A DNA stretch of 21,946 nucleotides from a virus. This document shows positions 15,696 to 21,889 of this stretch, piece after piece; the first letter of the stretch is position 1, and every line of letters begins with the position of its first letter. Both the position numbers and the translations under genes were made by a program. The stretch spans positions 1 to 21,946 of the IMG/VR virus record IMGVR_UViG_3300046011_011804; one strand, written 5' to 3'. The notes under the pieces are model-generated. The model saw only the letters and a program-made list of their open reading frames with translations. It ran no database searches and was not told the DNA's origin.

Positions 15696-15773
15696 ACCGC
15701 AATTACTGCAATTGCTATTGACATGGCGTTGTATTTGCGGTATATTTTCATTGTGTGCAGCAATTACATGCAA
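15696..15773. promoter_or_regulatory. Operator-like repeats of the lysogeny switch
   Basis: Between the repressor and the early genes there are repeated elements: GCAATTAC at 15699-15706 and 15760-15767, both followed by a TGCAA (with one extra base in the second), the palindrome GCAATTGC at 15708-15715, and an inverted pair ACCGCAA (15696-15702) and TTGCGGT (15735-15741). The last one overlaps the rightward -10 element. This is the layout of operators for the repressor and a Cro-like partner. Binding is inferred. No footprint can be drawn from sequence alone. Confidence 0.55.
15718..15746 (+). promoter_or_regulatory. Rightward early promoter (PR-like)
   Basis: TTGACA at 15718-15723 (perfect -35), a 17-base spacer, and TATATT at 15741-15746 (5 of 6 matches to -10). 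This is a near-consensus sigma-70 promoter. Transcription would start near 15753 and run through the early operon, leaving about 155 untranslated bases before the first strongly supported gene. Operator-like repeats overlap it, so the repressor should shut it. Confidence 0.8.
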
Positions 15774-15909
15774 ACAAAGATAAGTGATGCAACTCTCATT
15801 ATATCAAAAAACGCTCAGTGAGTTAAACAGCAATATGCAATCTAAACAGCGCAAGCAAAGTACCAGATGTGGTTGTGAATCCATTAAAACAAACGCGGGA
15901 GGTGAGTGT

Positions 15910-16092
15910 ATGAAACCGAAAGCTGAAGGTGTCCAGAAGCCAGAGCGGGCCAGAACTAACCTGATGGTAACCAGGGCGGTGAATCGCAGAATCCGAATTA
16001 TCTGCGCATTCAACGACAAAACGGCAAACCAAGTGATCGAGGAGATGCTTAATCAAATTCATCCTGAAACATCATTTCAAACAGCGGCATAA
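15910..16092 (+). CDS. Small ribbon-helix-helix DNA-binding protein (Arc/CopG type)
   Basis: A 60-residue protein and the first gene of the early operon. RTNLMVTRAVNRRIRIICAF at about residues 15-34 fits the short strand and first helix of a ribbon-helix-helix fold, and NDKTANQVIEEMLNQI the second helix. Such proteins bind DNA as dimers and often act as phage regulators, so a Cro- or Arc-like role is plausible. The ATG at 15910 was picked because GGAGGTGA at 15898-15905 is near perfect. The same frame is open upstream to starts at 15787 and 15835 without a good site. Function is inferred from fold and position. Confidence 0.65.
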   Translation: MKPKAEGVQKPERARTNLMVTRAVNRRIRIICAFNDKTANQVIEEMLNQIHPETSFQTAA

Positions 16093-16104
16093 GGGGGAAT
16101 GGCG

Positions 16105-16335
16105 ATGTTAGCAGTTGCAGGGCGTATCGGGGGCGGGGTGGAATGCACGGCAACATGCCGGGCCGACATCGACGGCCTTAAAATCTATTTCGACTGGACT
16201 CCGGGGGACCCCAACACGGGGACCTGTCAGGGCTTCGACATCCACGAAGTTTTGGACGCTCGGGGGCGCTCGGTCAATCTCCCAGAGCGGGAGATAATCA
16301 AAAAGCTGATTCAGTACAAACAGAAAGCGGCCTGA
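16105..16335 (+). CDS. Unrecognised small early protein
   Basis: A 76-residue protein, MLAVAGRIGGGVECTATCRA, which I do not recognise. It has a C14-x3-C18 pair, a third Cys (C41), a stretch of acidic and aromatic residues (LKIYFDWTPGD at about 25-35) and a Lys-rich C-terminal helix (EIIKKLIQYKQKAA). The start at 16105 was chosen over ATG 16099 because AAGGGGG at 16091-16097 gives a 7-base gap to it but only 1 base to the other. It lies between the RHH regulator and the exonuclease, where phages often carry small host-modifying or recombination-accessory proteins. Confidence 0.55.
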   Translation: MLAVAGRIGGGVECTATCRADIDGLKIYFDWTPGDPNTGTCQGFDIHEVLDARGRSVNLPEREIIKKLIQYKQKAA

Positions 16336-16356
16336 GAGTTCGCCCTCCCAGACCGC
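16327..16356 (+). terminator. Imperfect hairpin before the exonuclease gene
   Basis: GCGGCCTGAGAG (16327-16338) pairs with CTCCCAGACCGC (16345-16356) with 10 of 12 matches and a 6-base loop. It overlaps the stop codon of the preceding gene. No T run follows, so it may be an attenuator or processing site rather than a strong terminator. Confidence 0.3.
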
Positions 16357-16391
16357 CAATCACAAACAACCTAACAGAAGGAAAAATAATC

Positions 16392-17342
16392 ATGGGAACG
16401 CAGGTAGCACAATTAAGCGCATGGAATCGCACTCGCGGTGTGAAGGCTTTGCGCCTGGTCGAGACCACAAATTTAAGCCGTGAGGACTGGCTGCAGGTCC
16501 GCAGGGCAGGTATCGGTGGCTCTGATATTGCCGGAATACTGGGGATCTCCCCATTCTCCACCCCCCTTGAAGTTTACGCCGAAAAGGTGATGGAAATCCA
16601 GTCGGAAGAGTCTGAGGCAATGCACTGGGGCAACATTCTTGAGCCGGTCATTGCCAGTGAATTTGCTTTGCGCCACCCTGAGTATCGGGTTGAGGCGGTG
16701 AACGCTGTTTTGCAAGACCAGGATGTACCGCACTTCCTCACCAACGTTGACCGACTCCTGATCGGCAGCGAGGCGAATGCAATCCTTGAGGTAAAAAACA
16801 CCTCAGAGTACCTCCGCAAGCTCTGGGAGGACGAAAACACCCCTGACTACTACATGACACAGGCTCAGTGGTACATGGGCGTTGCTGGCCTTCCCTGCGC
16901 ATGGGTGGCGGTGCTCATCGGTGGGAACAAGTACGTCGAGCGCTACATCAAGCGAGATGATGATTTGATTGCCATCCTACGCAATCGCGCTGATGAGTTC
17001 TGGCAAAACAATGTGCTGGCAGGTGTTGCTCCAGAGCCAACAGCAAAAGATAAAGACATCCTCAACAAAATCTTTACCAGCACCTACGGCGAGACGGTCG
17101 ATTTGCCGGAAGGCACGGCAGCGCTTTGCACAGACCTCCTAAACATAAACGAGAAGATCAAAGATGGAACCCAGCTCAAAGAATACTTCCAGAATCGTTT
17201 GAAGCACCTGCTCGGGAATGTAGAGGTTGGGTATGTCAGCGATCGGTTTGAGGTTTACTGGGCTCCCGATAAAAACGGCACCCGCAGATTCAGGTTAAAA
17301 GAAGTTGTGTCTAAAACTACCGAAACCACAAAAACAGCATAA
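16392..17342 (+). CDS. YqaJ-family phage recombination exonuclease
   Basis: A 316-residue protein with the YqaJ/lambda-exonuclease signature: RRAGIGGSDIAGILG at residues 37-51, the acidic E84 in WGNILEP, D120 in LTNVDRLL, and E133-x-K135 in AILEVKNTS, together forming a PD-(D/E)xK active site. QAQWYMGVAGL (157-167) is the usual substrate helix. It digests one strand of double-stranded ends to give 3' overhangs for the annealase encoded directly after it. The RBS is AAGGA just before the ATG. The pair exonuclease + RecT is common in phages. All expected active-site residues are visible. Confidence 0.92.
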   Translation: MGTQVAQLSAWNRTRGVKALRLVETTNLSREDWLQVRRAGIGGSDIAGILGISPFSTPLEVYAEKVMEIQSEESEAMHWGNILEPVIASEFALRHPEYRVEAVNAVLQDQDVPHFLTNVDRLLIGSEANAILEVKNTSEYLRKLWEDENTPDYYMTQAQWYMGVAGLPCAWVAVLIGGNKYVERYIKRDDDLIAILRNRADEFWQNNVLAGVAPEPTAKDKDILNKIFTSTYGETVDLPEGTAALCTDLLNINEKIKDGTQLKEYFQNRLKHLLGNVEVGYVSDRFEVYWAPDKNGTRRFRLKEVVSKTTETTKTA

Positions 17343-17354
17343 GGGGGTCCTATC

Positions 17355-18170
17355 ATGGCTAAAACAGGAGCAGAACTCGCGGCACGTCTCACGACAGCAC
17401 CGGTAGCAGCAGACCCGGTGAAGACCATCGCCAATCTTCTGGAAACAATGCGTCCACAGTTCGCCGCGGCACTTCCCAGTATTATGAAGCCTGAGCGCCT
17501 GATTCGTTTGGCGGTTACCGAACTTCGGAAAAACCCCAAGCTCATGGAATGTTCAACACCTTCGTTTATCGGGGCAATCATGCAGTGCGCCCAAACGGGG
17601 TTGGAACCTGGTATTGATGGGCAAGCCTATCTGGTGCCGTACAAGGGAGAATGTACGTTTATCATAGGGTACAAGGGCTTTGTCTCCCTCATGTATCGCA
17701 ACCCCAAGGTGAAAAAGGTTTTCGCGAATTTCGTGTGTGAGAATGACCAATTCGAGTACAGCTATGGCATAGACGAAAAGTTCAACCACAAACCAGCTTT
17801 TCAGGACCGTGGTGAGGTGATCTACTACTATGCCTATGTTAAGCTGGACGGCGGCGAATCGACCTATCTGGTAATGAGTAAGCCCGATGTAATTGCCCAT
17901 GCCAAGAAGTACTCCCCAGCTTACAATCGGCCAGGTAGCCCATGGCAGGATGATTTTGACTCAATGGCGATGAAAACCTGTCTTCGTCAGCTGGAGCGGT
18001 GGATACCTAAATCAGTCGAGTTTCGCGACACGGCTTCGCGGGATGAAACAGTGAGAACAGACATTGAAAACGATGTTTATTCATCGCCAATCACCGCGAA
18101 CTCAGAAGTTGTCGGCCAGCGTGTTGACCAAGACGGCATCGATAATAGCCAAGAGCCTTTTGTAGAGTAA
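17355..18170 (+). CDS. recT: RecT single-strand annealing protein
   Basis: A 271-residue protein close in length to E. coli Rac RecT (269). Family landmarks are clear: ALPSIMKPERLIRLAVTELRKN in the N-terminal part, GAIMQCAQTGLEPGIDGQAY and YKGECTFIIGYKGFVSLMYR in the core, then SPWQDDFDSMAMKTCLRQLE near residues 195-215. The C-terminal tail is acidic (EVVGQRVDQDGID and on). It coats single strands and anneals homologous ones, acting with the YqaJ nuclease, which ends 12 bases upstream. The AAGGGGG ribosome site (17341-17347) is excellent. No SSB gene follows. Confidence 0.95.
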   Translation: MAKTGAELAARLTTAPVAADPVKTIANLLETMRPQFAAALPSIMKPERLIRLAVTELRKNPKLMECSTPSFIGAIMQCAQTGLEPGIDGQAYLVPYKGECTFIIGYKGFVSLMYRNPKVKKVFANFVCENDQFEYSYGIDEKFNHKPAFQDRGEVIYYYAYVKLDGGESTYLVMSKPDVIAHAKKYSPAYNRPGSPWQDDFDSMAMKTCLRQLERWIPKSVEFRDTASRDETVRTDIENDVYSSPITANSEVVGQRVDQDGIDNSQEPFVE

Positions 18171-18184
18171 TTCGATACAACCAC

Positions 18185-18209
18185 TGGCGGCGGGGCCCTC
18201 TCGCCGCCA
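18185..18209 (+). terminator. Strong GC hairpin after recT
   Basis: TGGCGGCG (18185-18192) pairs perfectly with CGCCGCCA (18202-18209) over 8 bases with a 9-base loop. The T-rich run expected for an intrinsic terminator is absent, although TTTTT appears 22 bases farther on. It may lower expression of the replication genes relative to recombination genes, or protect the recT mRNA end. Confidence 0.45.
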
Positions 18210-18238
18210 CTCTCACATTCTCTCGGGATTTTTGACTT

Positions 18239-19150
18239 ATGAAAAAAGATGCTTTTTACTTTCCTCACTACAGCAACGCACGACATGACAGAAAGGTCAA
18301 GCGTGTGGTCAAGGAATTAGGTCTTGAAGGATACGCAATTTACTTCTTACTTTTGGAGGTTTTGAGAGATCAAAGTGACATGCGTTATCCGATGAGCGAT
18401 ATCGATTTGCTTGCCGATGAGTTCTGTACAAGCGAGCCTAAAGTAAGGACTGTTGTTTGCAATTATGACCTTTTTGACATTGACGAAGACGAGCACTTTT
18501 TTAGCCCGAAACTGATTGTAATCCTATCACCTTATCTTGACGAAAAGAAAAGAAGGAGTGAAGCTGGACGACTCGGTGGAAAGGCAAAAGCGGCAAAATT
18601 TGCCCACCAAATTGTAGCATTGCCAGAGCATTGCCATAGCAGTGCTACAGATGTGCCAGAGCATTGCCATAGCAGTGCTGTAGCAAAGAGAAGAGAAGAA
18701 AAGATAAGAGAAGAGATAAAAGAAAACACACACTCCGTGCGTGTGCGTGACGTGCGCGAGGCTGAGGAGTGTAATTGGGATTTTAAAAAACTTGCTGACT
18801 ACGAGCGAGTGAAGGAAGTATTCCCCAAAAACGGCAGCTGCCGAAACCCCGAGGCTGAGCGGGAGTTTTACACCGCAATGAAAACCGATGGTGCAGAAGC
18901 TATAATCTCCGGCGCAGCAAAATACTCCGCCTACTGCGCAAAGAAGTACGGTCCGAATCAGATGTGCGGCTACATCATGCAGGCAAAGAATTTTTTCAAA
19001 CACCGCCGCTATCGCGATCCGTGGGACGAGCTGACAGCTGCTCTATCCCTGGACAGTTTCAAACCTACCACTGTGAACTCCATTGTCTTCGACGGAACAA
19101 ACCCGAACAAGTACGACAACCTTGATATCGAGGTGGTGCAAAATGGATAG
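18239..19150 (+). CDS. Replisome organizer-like replication initiator (DUF4373 / Lin1244-Lin1753 N-terminal domain)
   Basis: A 303-residue protein starting MKKDAFYFPHYSNARHDRKV, then VVKELGLEGYAIYFLLLEVL, the start of DUF4373 (Lin1244/Lin1753) proteins, winged-helix DNA-binding modules of phage replisome organizers. Residues 103-120 (KKRRSEAGRLGGKAKAAK) form a basic stretch usual after this domain. A linker follows with PEHCHSSA twice (129-136, 140-147) and a long Arg/Glu/Lys stretch, then a C-terminal domain (about 180-280) with YSAYCAKKYGPNQMCGYIMQ. The next gene encodes a helicase loader, so the pair matches lambda O-P or E. coli DnaA-DnaC logic. The linker DNA may hold the origin (see separate entry). 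Confidence 0.82.
   Translation: MKKDAFYFPHYSNARHDRKVKRVVKELGLEGYAIYFLLLEVLRDQSDMRYPMSDIDLLADEFCTSEPKVRTVVCNYDLFDIDEDEHFFSPKLIVILSPYLDEKKRRSEAGRLGGKAKAAKFAHQIVALPEHCHSSATDVPEHCHSSAVAKRREEKIREEIKENTHSVRVRDVREAEECNWDFKKLADYERVKEVFPKNGSCRNPEAEREFYTAMKTDGAEAIISGAAKYSAYCAKKYGPNQMCGYIMQAKNFFKHRRYRDPWDELTAALSLDSFKPTTVNSIVFDGTNPNKYDNLDIEVVQNG
18616..18733. other. Candidate replication origin inside the replisome organizer gene
   Basis: AGCATTGCC occurs at 18616, 18627 and 18660, offset by 11 and 33 bases, whole helical turns apart. The last two are each part of an interrupted palindrome, AGCATTGC-CATA-GCAGTGCT (18627-18646 and 18660-18679), within a 26-base direct repeat. Directly after it comes a purine-rich, G-poor and unwinding-prone tract (18684-18733) of mostly AAGAGAAG-like sequence. 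Phage lambda has just this plan: iterons plus an AT-rich stretch inside the initiator gene O. The alternative is a simple coding duplication (PEHCHSSA repeated). Confidence 0.45.
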
Positions 19151-19808
19151 CTTTCAGGCAACAGTCGAGCGGATGCTCAAGGATATCGCCGATAACGCTC
19201 CGGACGATACTCCCGACGTTTCGGCAACGGCTCAGAAGGTTGAAGCGGCAAAGCGGCGGTTTATCGAGGCGATACCAAAAATCTACCGCAAAGCCAAAAT
19301 AGCCGACTTTGCAGCAATCCGCGGTATAAGCGAGTGGATTAGTAATCCAGATGGCTTCTTGTACATCAACGGGCCATGCGGATGCGGTAAAACGCACCTC
19401 AGCTATGCCATGGCAATCGAGTTTGCACGCTCATGGGTGGAGGCAGCGGATTTTTCAGGACCGTTCGTTGAATCAATCCCGCAGCTTCGCTACAACGCCA
19501 CCTCAATTTTCAGGGAGGTAGTTGAGGCAATCAGGGCCGACCGCGACACTGGGCTCATTGGAAAGCTCAAAACCTCAAAGCTGCCGCTGATATTCGACGA
19601 CATTGGCAGCGAGAAGCCCACCGACTTCGTTAGGTCCACATGGTTTGAGATTATCGACGAGCGCTATTCATGGGGATACCCAACGGTGTTCATCAGCAAT
19701 CTAAACATCAGCCAGATTGCCGACGCTCTCACCGACCGGGTTGCATCCAGGATATCAAGCGGCAAGGTGGTTGTCATGGGTGGGAAGGATCGGCGGGTAG
19801 AGAAATGA
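19143..19808 (+). CDS. DnaC/IstB-like helicase loader (AAA+ ATPase)
   Basis: A 221-residue ATPase with Walker A GPCGCGKT (residues 77-84), Walker B with D152-D153 in LPLIFDDIGS, sensor-type S185-N186 in FISNLN, and a likely arginine finger in DRVASRIS near 199-205. A helical N-terminus (2-65) should contact the helicase or the initiator. Such proteins load the host replicative helicase at the phage origin. The start at 19143 overlaps the initiator stop by 8 bases and has GAGGTGG at 19130-19136. An earlier in-frame reading from 19083 lies inside the initiator gene and is unlikely. With the neighbouring initiator it forms the replication pair. Confidence 0.9.
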   Translation: MDSFQATVERMLKDIADNAPDDTPDVSATAQKVEAAKRRFIEAIPKIYRKAKIADFAAIRGISEWISNPDGFLYINGPCGCGKTHLSYAMAIEFARSWVEAADFSGPFVESIPQLRYNATSIFREVVEAIRADRDTGLIGKLKTSKLPLIFDDIGSEKPTDFVRSTWFEIIDERYSWGYPTVFISNLNISQIADALTDRVASRISSGKVVVMGGKDRRVEK

Positions 19809-19922
19809 ATCGAAGGACTGTTAGCGAAATTAGGCCCGATCATTGGCGATGGGCACCATAACCACCCTTGAGCAATCTTCACCCCCATTAACCGTTTAAC
19901 GCAACACGGAGAAATAAAAATT

Positions 19923-20216
19923 ATGCAGACAATAGAAACGAGCTTCAACAGATTCGGTGCAAAAAACACACTTGTACGAAGAGTTGGCAATGTCACGCTG
20001 TTTAGCCTTGCATATCCCGGTGTAAAAAAACCGATAGGTTACGACGTTGCAGTTGTCAGGGTTGGTATGCCAAGCGTTTTCCTGAAAAAGCCAGAGGAGT
20101 TCGAGTATTTGCCAGGCCCAGAGGAGTGGGGGAAAAAGGCATGGTCATTTACAACGATCGAAGCTGCGACAAAAAAGTTTGACGAAGTGGCAGAACACTA
20201 TGACCACAAAAAATAA
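19923..20216 (+). CDS. Unrecognised 97-residue early protein
   Basis: A 97-residue basic protein (MQTIETSFNRFGAKNTLVRR) that I do not recognise. The middle has beta-like strands (VGNVTLFSLAYPGVKKPIGY and DVAVVRVGMPS), the end is acidic/aromatic with EYLPGPEEWGKKAWSF and a final Lys/Glu helix. The ATG at 19923 has ACGGAG ending about 11 bases upstream. It starts a new group of small genes after the replication pair, where phages often carry accessory factors. It overlaps the next gene by 17 bases. No membrane segment or metal site is visible. Confidence 0.55.
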   Translation: MQTIETSFNRFGAKNTLVRRVGNVTLFSLAYPGVKKPIGYDVAVVRVGMPSVFLKKPEEFEYLPGPEEWGKKAWSFTTIEAATKKFDEVAEHYDHKK

Positions 20217-20601
20217 GCTCAGCGACAAGGAACGCATTTTAAAGGCCCTTTTAGCCTCAAAGAGTTCCGGAGTGTTCTACCCTACCCATAAGCTTGCTTT
20301 GATGGCTGGATGCGCTGCAAACAGTGTTCAGCGGGCACTTTGGGAGCTTAGAGCAATGGGCTACCGCTTTGAGGACCGCTTTTTGCCCGGGAAAAAGGAA
20401 AAAGAGTACCGATTAGCGCAGGATCATGGCTCCGAACCAGCAAAGCAAATGAGCGCCGCAGATATTAAAAAATTCTCATGCAAGTGCTGTGGGGTTTCCC
20501 TGTTCTACTCCACGAAAATCGACCGTTATAAACCGCTCTACCGCTGCAGCGAATGTGGGCATGAGTGGACACAATCAGCAGAAAGAACCGTTTCAGCGTG
20601 A
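20200..20601 (+). CDS. HTH-zinc ribbon protein of unknown role
   Basis: A 133-residue protein. The N-terminal part (about 8-60), DKERILKALLASKSSGVFYP then HKLALMAGCAANSVQRALWE and LRAMGYRFEDR, has the size and spacing of a winged helix-turn-helix. The C-terminal part carries two Cys pairs: C94-x-x-C97 and C116-x-x-C119 in LYRCSECGHEW, a zinc ribbon. Such a mix suggests binding of DNA or RNA polymerase, perhaps an early transcription regulator or anti-terminator. The ATG at 20200 was chosen over a TTG at 20179 on codon quality. The ribosome site is weak. The stop shares bases with the next start (GTGA). Confidence 0.6.
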   Translation: MTTKNKLSDKERILKALLASKSSGVFYPTHKLALMAGCAANSVQRALWELRAMGYRFEDRFLPGKKEKEYRLAQDHGSEPAKQMSAADIKKFSCKCCGVSLFYSTKIDRYKPLYRCSECGHEWTQSAERTVSA

Positions 20602-20771
20602 AAAGACTCAGAATTATCGCAATTCAGGCAATCGTCGTTTTTGCCGCATCGTTTATCGTGGCAGTGGCTTTTGCCTGCGCTGCGCTGCAAATATCCCAAA
20701 CAAATTTAACCCTCACCGACTTAGGACTGGAGATTGTGCCATGGAACAACAGTACCGTATCTGCAAAATAA
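20598..20771 (+). CDS. Tiny membrane protein
   Basis: A 57-residue protein from a GTG start whose GTGA overlaps the previous stop. The first six residues are basic (VKRLRI), then a long hydrophobic helix of about 22 residues (AIQAIVVFAASFIVAVAFAC) and a polar tail (about 30 residues). A single-span inner membrane protein or a signal anchor is expected. It is in the middle of an early regulatory run, so a role in host takeover or superinfection control is possible. The family is not recognised and the gene could be a translational by-product. It overlaps the next gene by 31 bases. Confidence 0.45.
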   Translation: MKRLRIIAIQAIVVFAASFIVAVAFACAALQISQTNLTLTDLGLEIVPWNNSTVSAK

Positions 20772-21259
20772 CCGACAAGGGCAACGCTGGGTTGGTGATC
20801 GTGTGGGAAACCCCAAAGAAGTCTGGAGGATGGGAAGAGCACACTGTCAAAAGTTCAGACCTACCGAGGCCGGATTTCCGCACCATAAAAAACGCTCTCA
20901 TACCGGACGTTGTCGAGATCCTTGAGCTTCCGGTTGAGTACGAAAACCGGGTGAGCATCATCGAGGTTCTGTGCAAATATGAGCCAGTTGGGACTGTTAA
21001 GGGCGAGTCTGCCCCCGACCGCATGGGAGTTCGGTTCAAGTTTGAGCGCATAATCCCAACCGCTGGAGCGGCTCTGGTGGCGGTTACTCCCGAGAAGCGG
21101 GAAAAACCGCACAACCAGGAGAACGCTGACATTATGAACCTATCGGACATGTGTGTTCGTCGGCTCAACCGTCTATTTGCTGAGTGTGAGGCGTACATCG
21201 ATGGTTTCCGCATGCAGGGAGACCTATTCAACGGCGAGGAGGATGCGGATGTTCACTAA
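20741..21259 (+). CDS. Unrecognised 172-residue early protein
   Basis: A 172-residue protein, MEQQYRICKITDKGNAGLVI, that I do not recognise. The first 110 residues look like a small beta domain (VIVWETPKKSGGWEEHTVKS, VVEILELPVEYENRVSIIEV, DRMGVRFKFERIIPT). A helical tail (about 130-160) with LSDMCVRRLNRLFAECEAYI follows. It may bind DNA or a host protein. The ATG at 20741 has TGGAG at 20728-20732. A longer in-frame reading from 20489 would run inside the two upstream genes and is rejected. The stop overlaps the next start, supporting coupling. Confidence 0.55.
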   Translation: MEQQYRICKITDKGNAGLVIVWETPKKSGGWEEHTVKSSDLPRPDFRTIKNALIPDVVEILELPVEYENRVSIIEVLCKYEPVGTVKGESAPDRMGVRFKFERIIPTAGAALVAVTPEKREKPHNQENADIMNLSDMCVRRLNRLFAECEAYIDGFRMQGDLFNGEEDADVH

Positions 21260-21602
21260 GAGCTACGGCGCAGCGACACGGCGCGGAAAGTACAACAACC
21301 GCATTGTTGAGATTGATGGGGTCAAATTCCAGAGCAAAAAAGAAGGTGATTACTACCTAAGCCTAAAACTGCAACTACAAGCCGGCATGATAGCCGGCTT
21401 TGATAAGCAGGTCCCGTTTCAAATCATCGTCAACGAGGTAAAGGTGTTCAAGTACATCGCGGACTTTGTTGTTTATCACAAAGATGGGCGGCGAGAGGTG
21501 ATTGATGTCAAGGGGTATTGCGGCGGGAGCACATACGCAATCTTCCGTCTCAAAAAAAAGTGTGTCGAAGCCCAGTTTGGTGTAAAAATCGTCGAAGTTT
21601 AA
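21249..21602 (+). CDS. DUF1064 family phage nuclease-like protein
   Basis: A 117-residue protein with the DUF1064 pattern: KYNNRIVEIDGVKFQSKKEG at the start (E32 after the Lys pair), then KQVPFQIIV, YIADFVVYHKDGRREVIDVK with D72 and D86-x-K88, and FRLKKKCVEAQFGVKIVEV at the end. D72 and D86-x-K88 form a PD-(D/E)xK nuclease-like centre, and E32 may add to it. The family is found in phage early regions and is thought to be a junction-resolving or similar endonuclease. The ATG at 21249 follows GAGGAGG by 6 bases. An ATG at 21243 is too close to the site. It overlaps the gene before. Confidence 0.8.
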   Translation: MFTKSYGAATRRGKYNNRIVEIDGVKFQSKKEGDYYLSLKLQLQAGMIAGFDKQVPFQIIVNEVKVFKYIADFVVYHKDGRREVIDVKGYCGGSTYAIFRLKKKCVEAQFGVKIVEV

Positions 21603-21642
21603 CGCTTAAACATTCCGAAACATTGCAAAAAGGGCACTTTTT

Positions 21643-21864
21643 ATGCAACAAAACGCCAAAACTATCAAAAAAAGCTACACCACCGCAGAGGCGGCAAAGA
21701 TGGTCAGATGCAACCCCCAAACCATTTCGATTTGGGTACGCTCTGGAAAAATAGAGGGGTGCAAAATTGGACTGCGGACACTTGTTGATGCCAACGCTTT
21801 TGACCAGCGCGTAGCTCGAGCGTTTGCTGGTGGCGATTTCTTCGGGGACCTTGATAACGAATAA
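21643..21864 (+). CDS. Excisionase/MerR-like HTH protein
   Basis: A 73-residue protein with SYTTAEAAKMVRCNPQTISI and WVRSGKIEGCKIGLRTLVDA, the helix-turn-helix of the HTH_17/excisionase type (winged, MerR-like). The C-terminus is Asp/Phe-rich. Such proteins direct integrase in phage excision or act as regulators. No integrase is visible in the window, so the regulator reading is equally possible. The ribosome site AAGGG (21630-21634) lies in a small inverted repeat (AAAAAG with CTTTTT, 21627-21642), which might hinder translation a little. Confidence 0.65.
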   Translation: MQQNAKTIKKSYTTAEAAKMVRCNPQTISIWVRSGKIEGCKIGLRTLVDANAFDQRVARAFAGGDFFGDLDNE

Positions 21865-21889
21865 CCACACATTTCAGGAGGGCTAAACC

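Noticed and set aside
19805-19861. An 18-residue open frame (MNRRTVSEIRPDHWRWAP) overlapping the loader stop with ATGA
   Set aside because: Too short to support on sequence alone; the overlap is tempting but there is no strong ribosome site or relative I know.
20489-20740. Longer reading of the 20741 gene starting at 20489
   Set aside because: It would run within the HTH-zinc ribbon gene and the tiny membrane gene, and its translation is Arg/Cys/Asn-rich. The ATG at 20741 has its own ribosome site.
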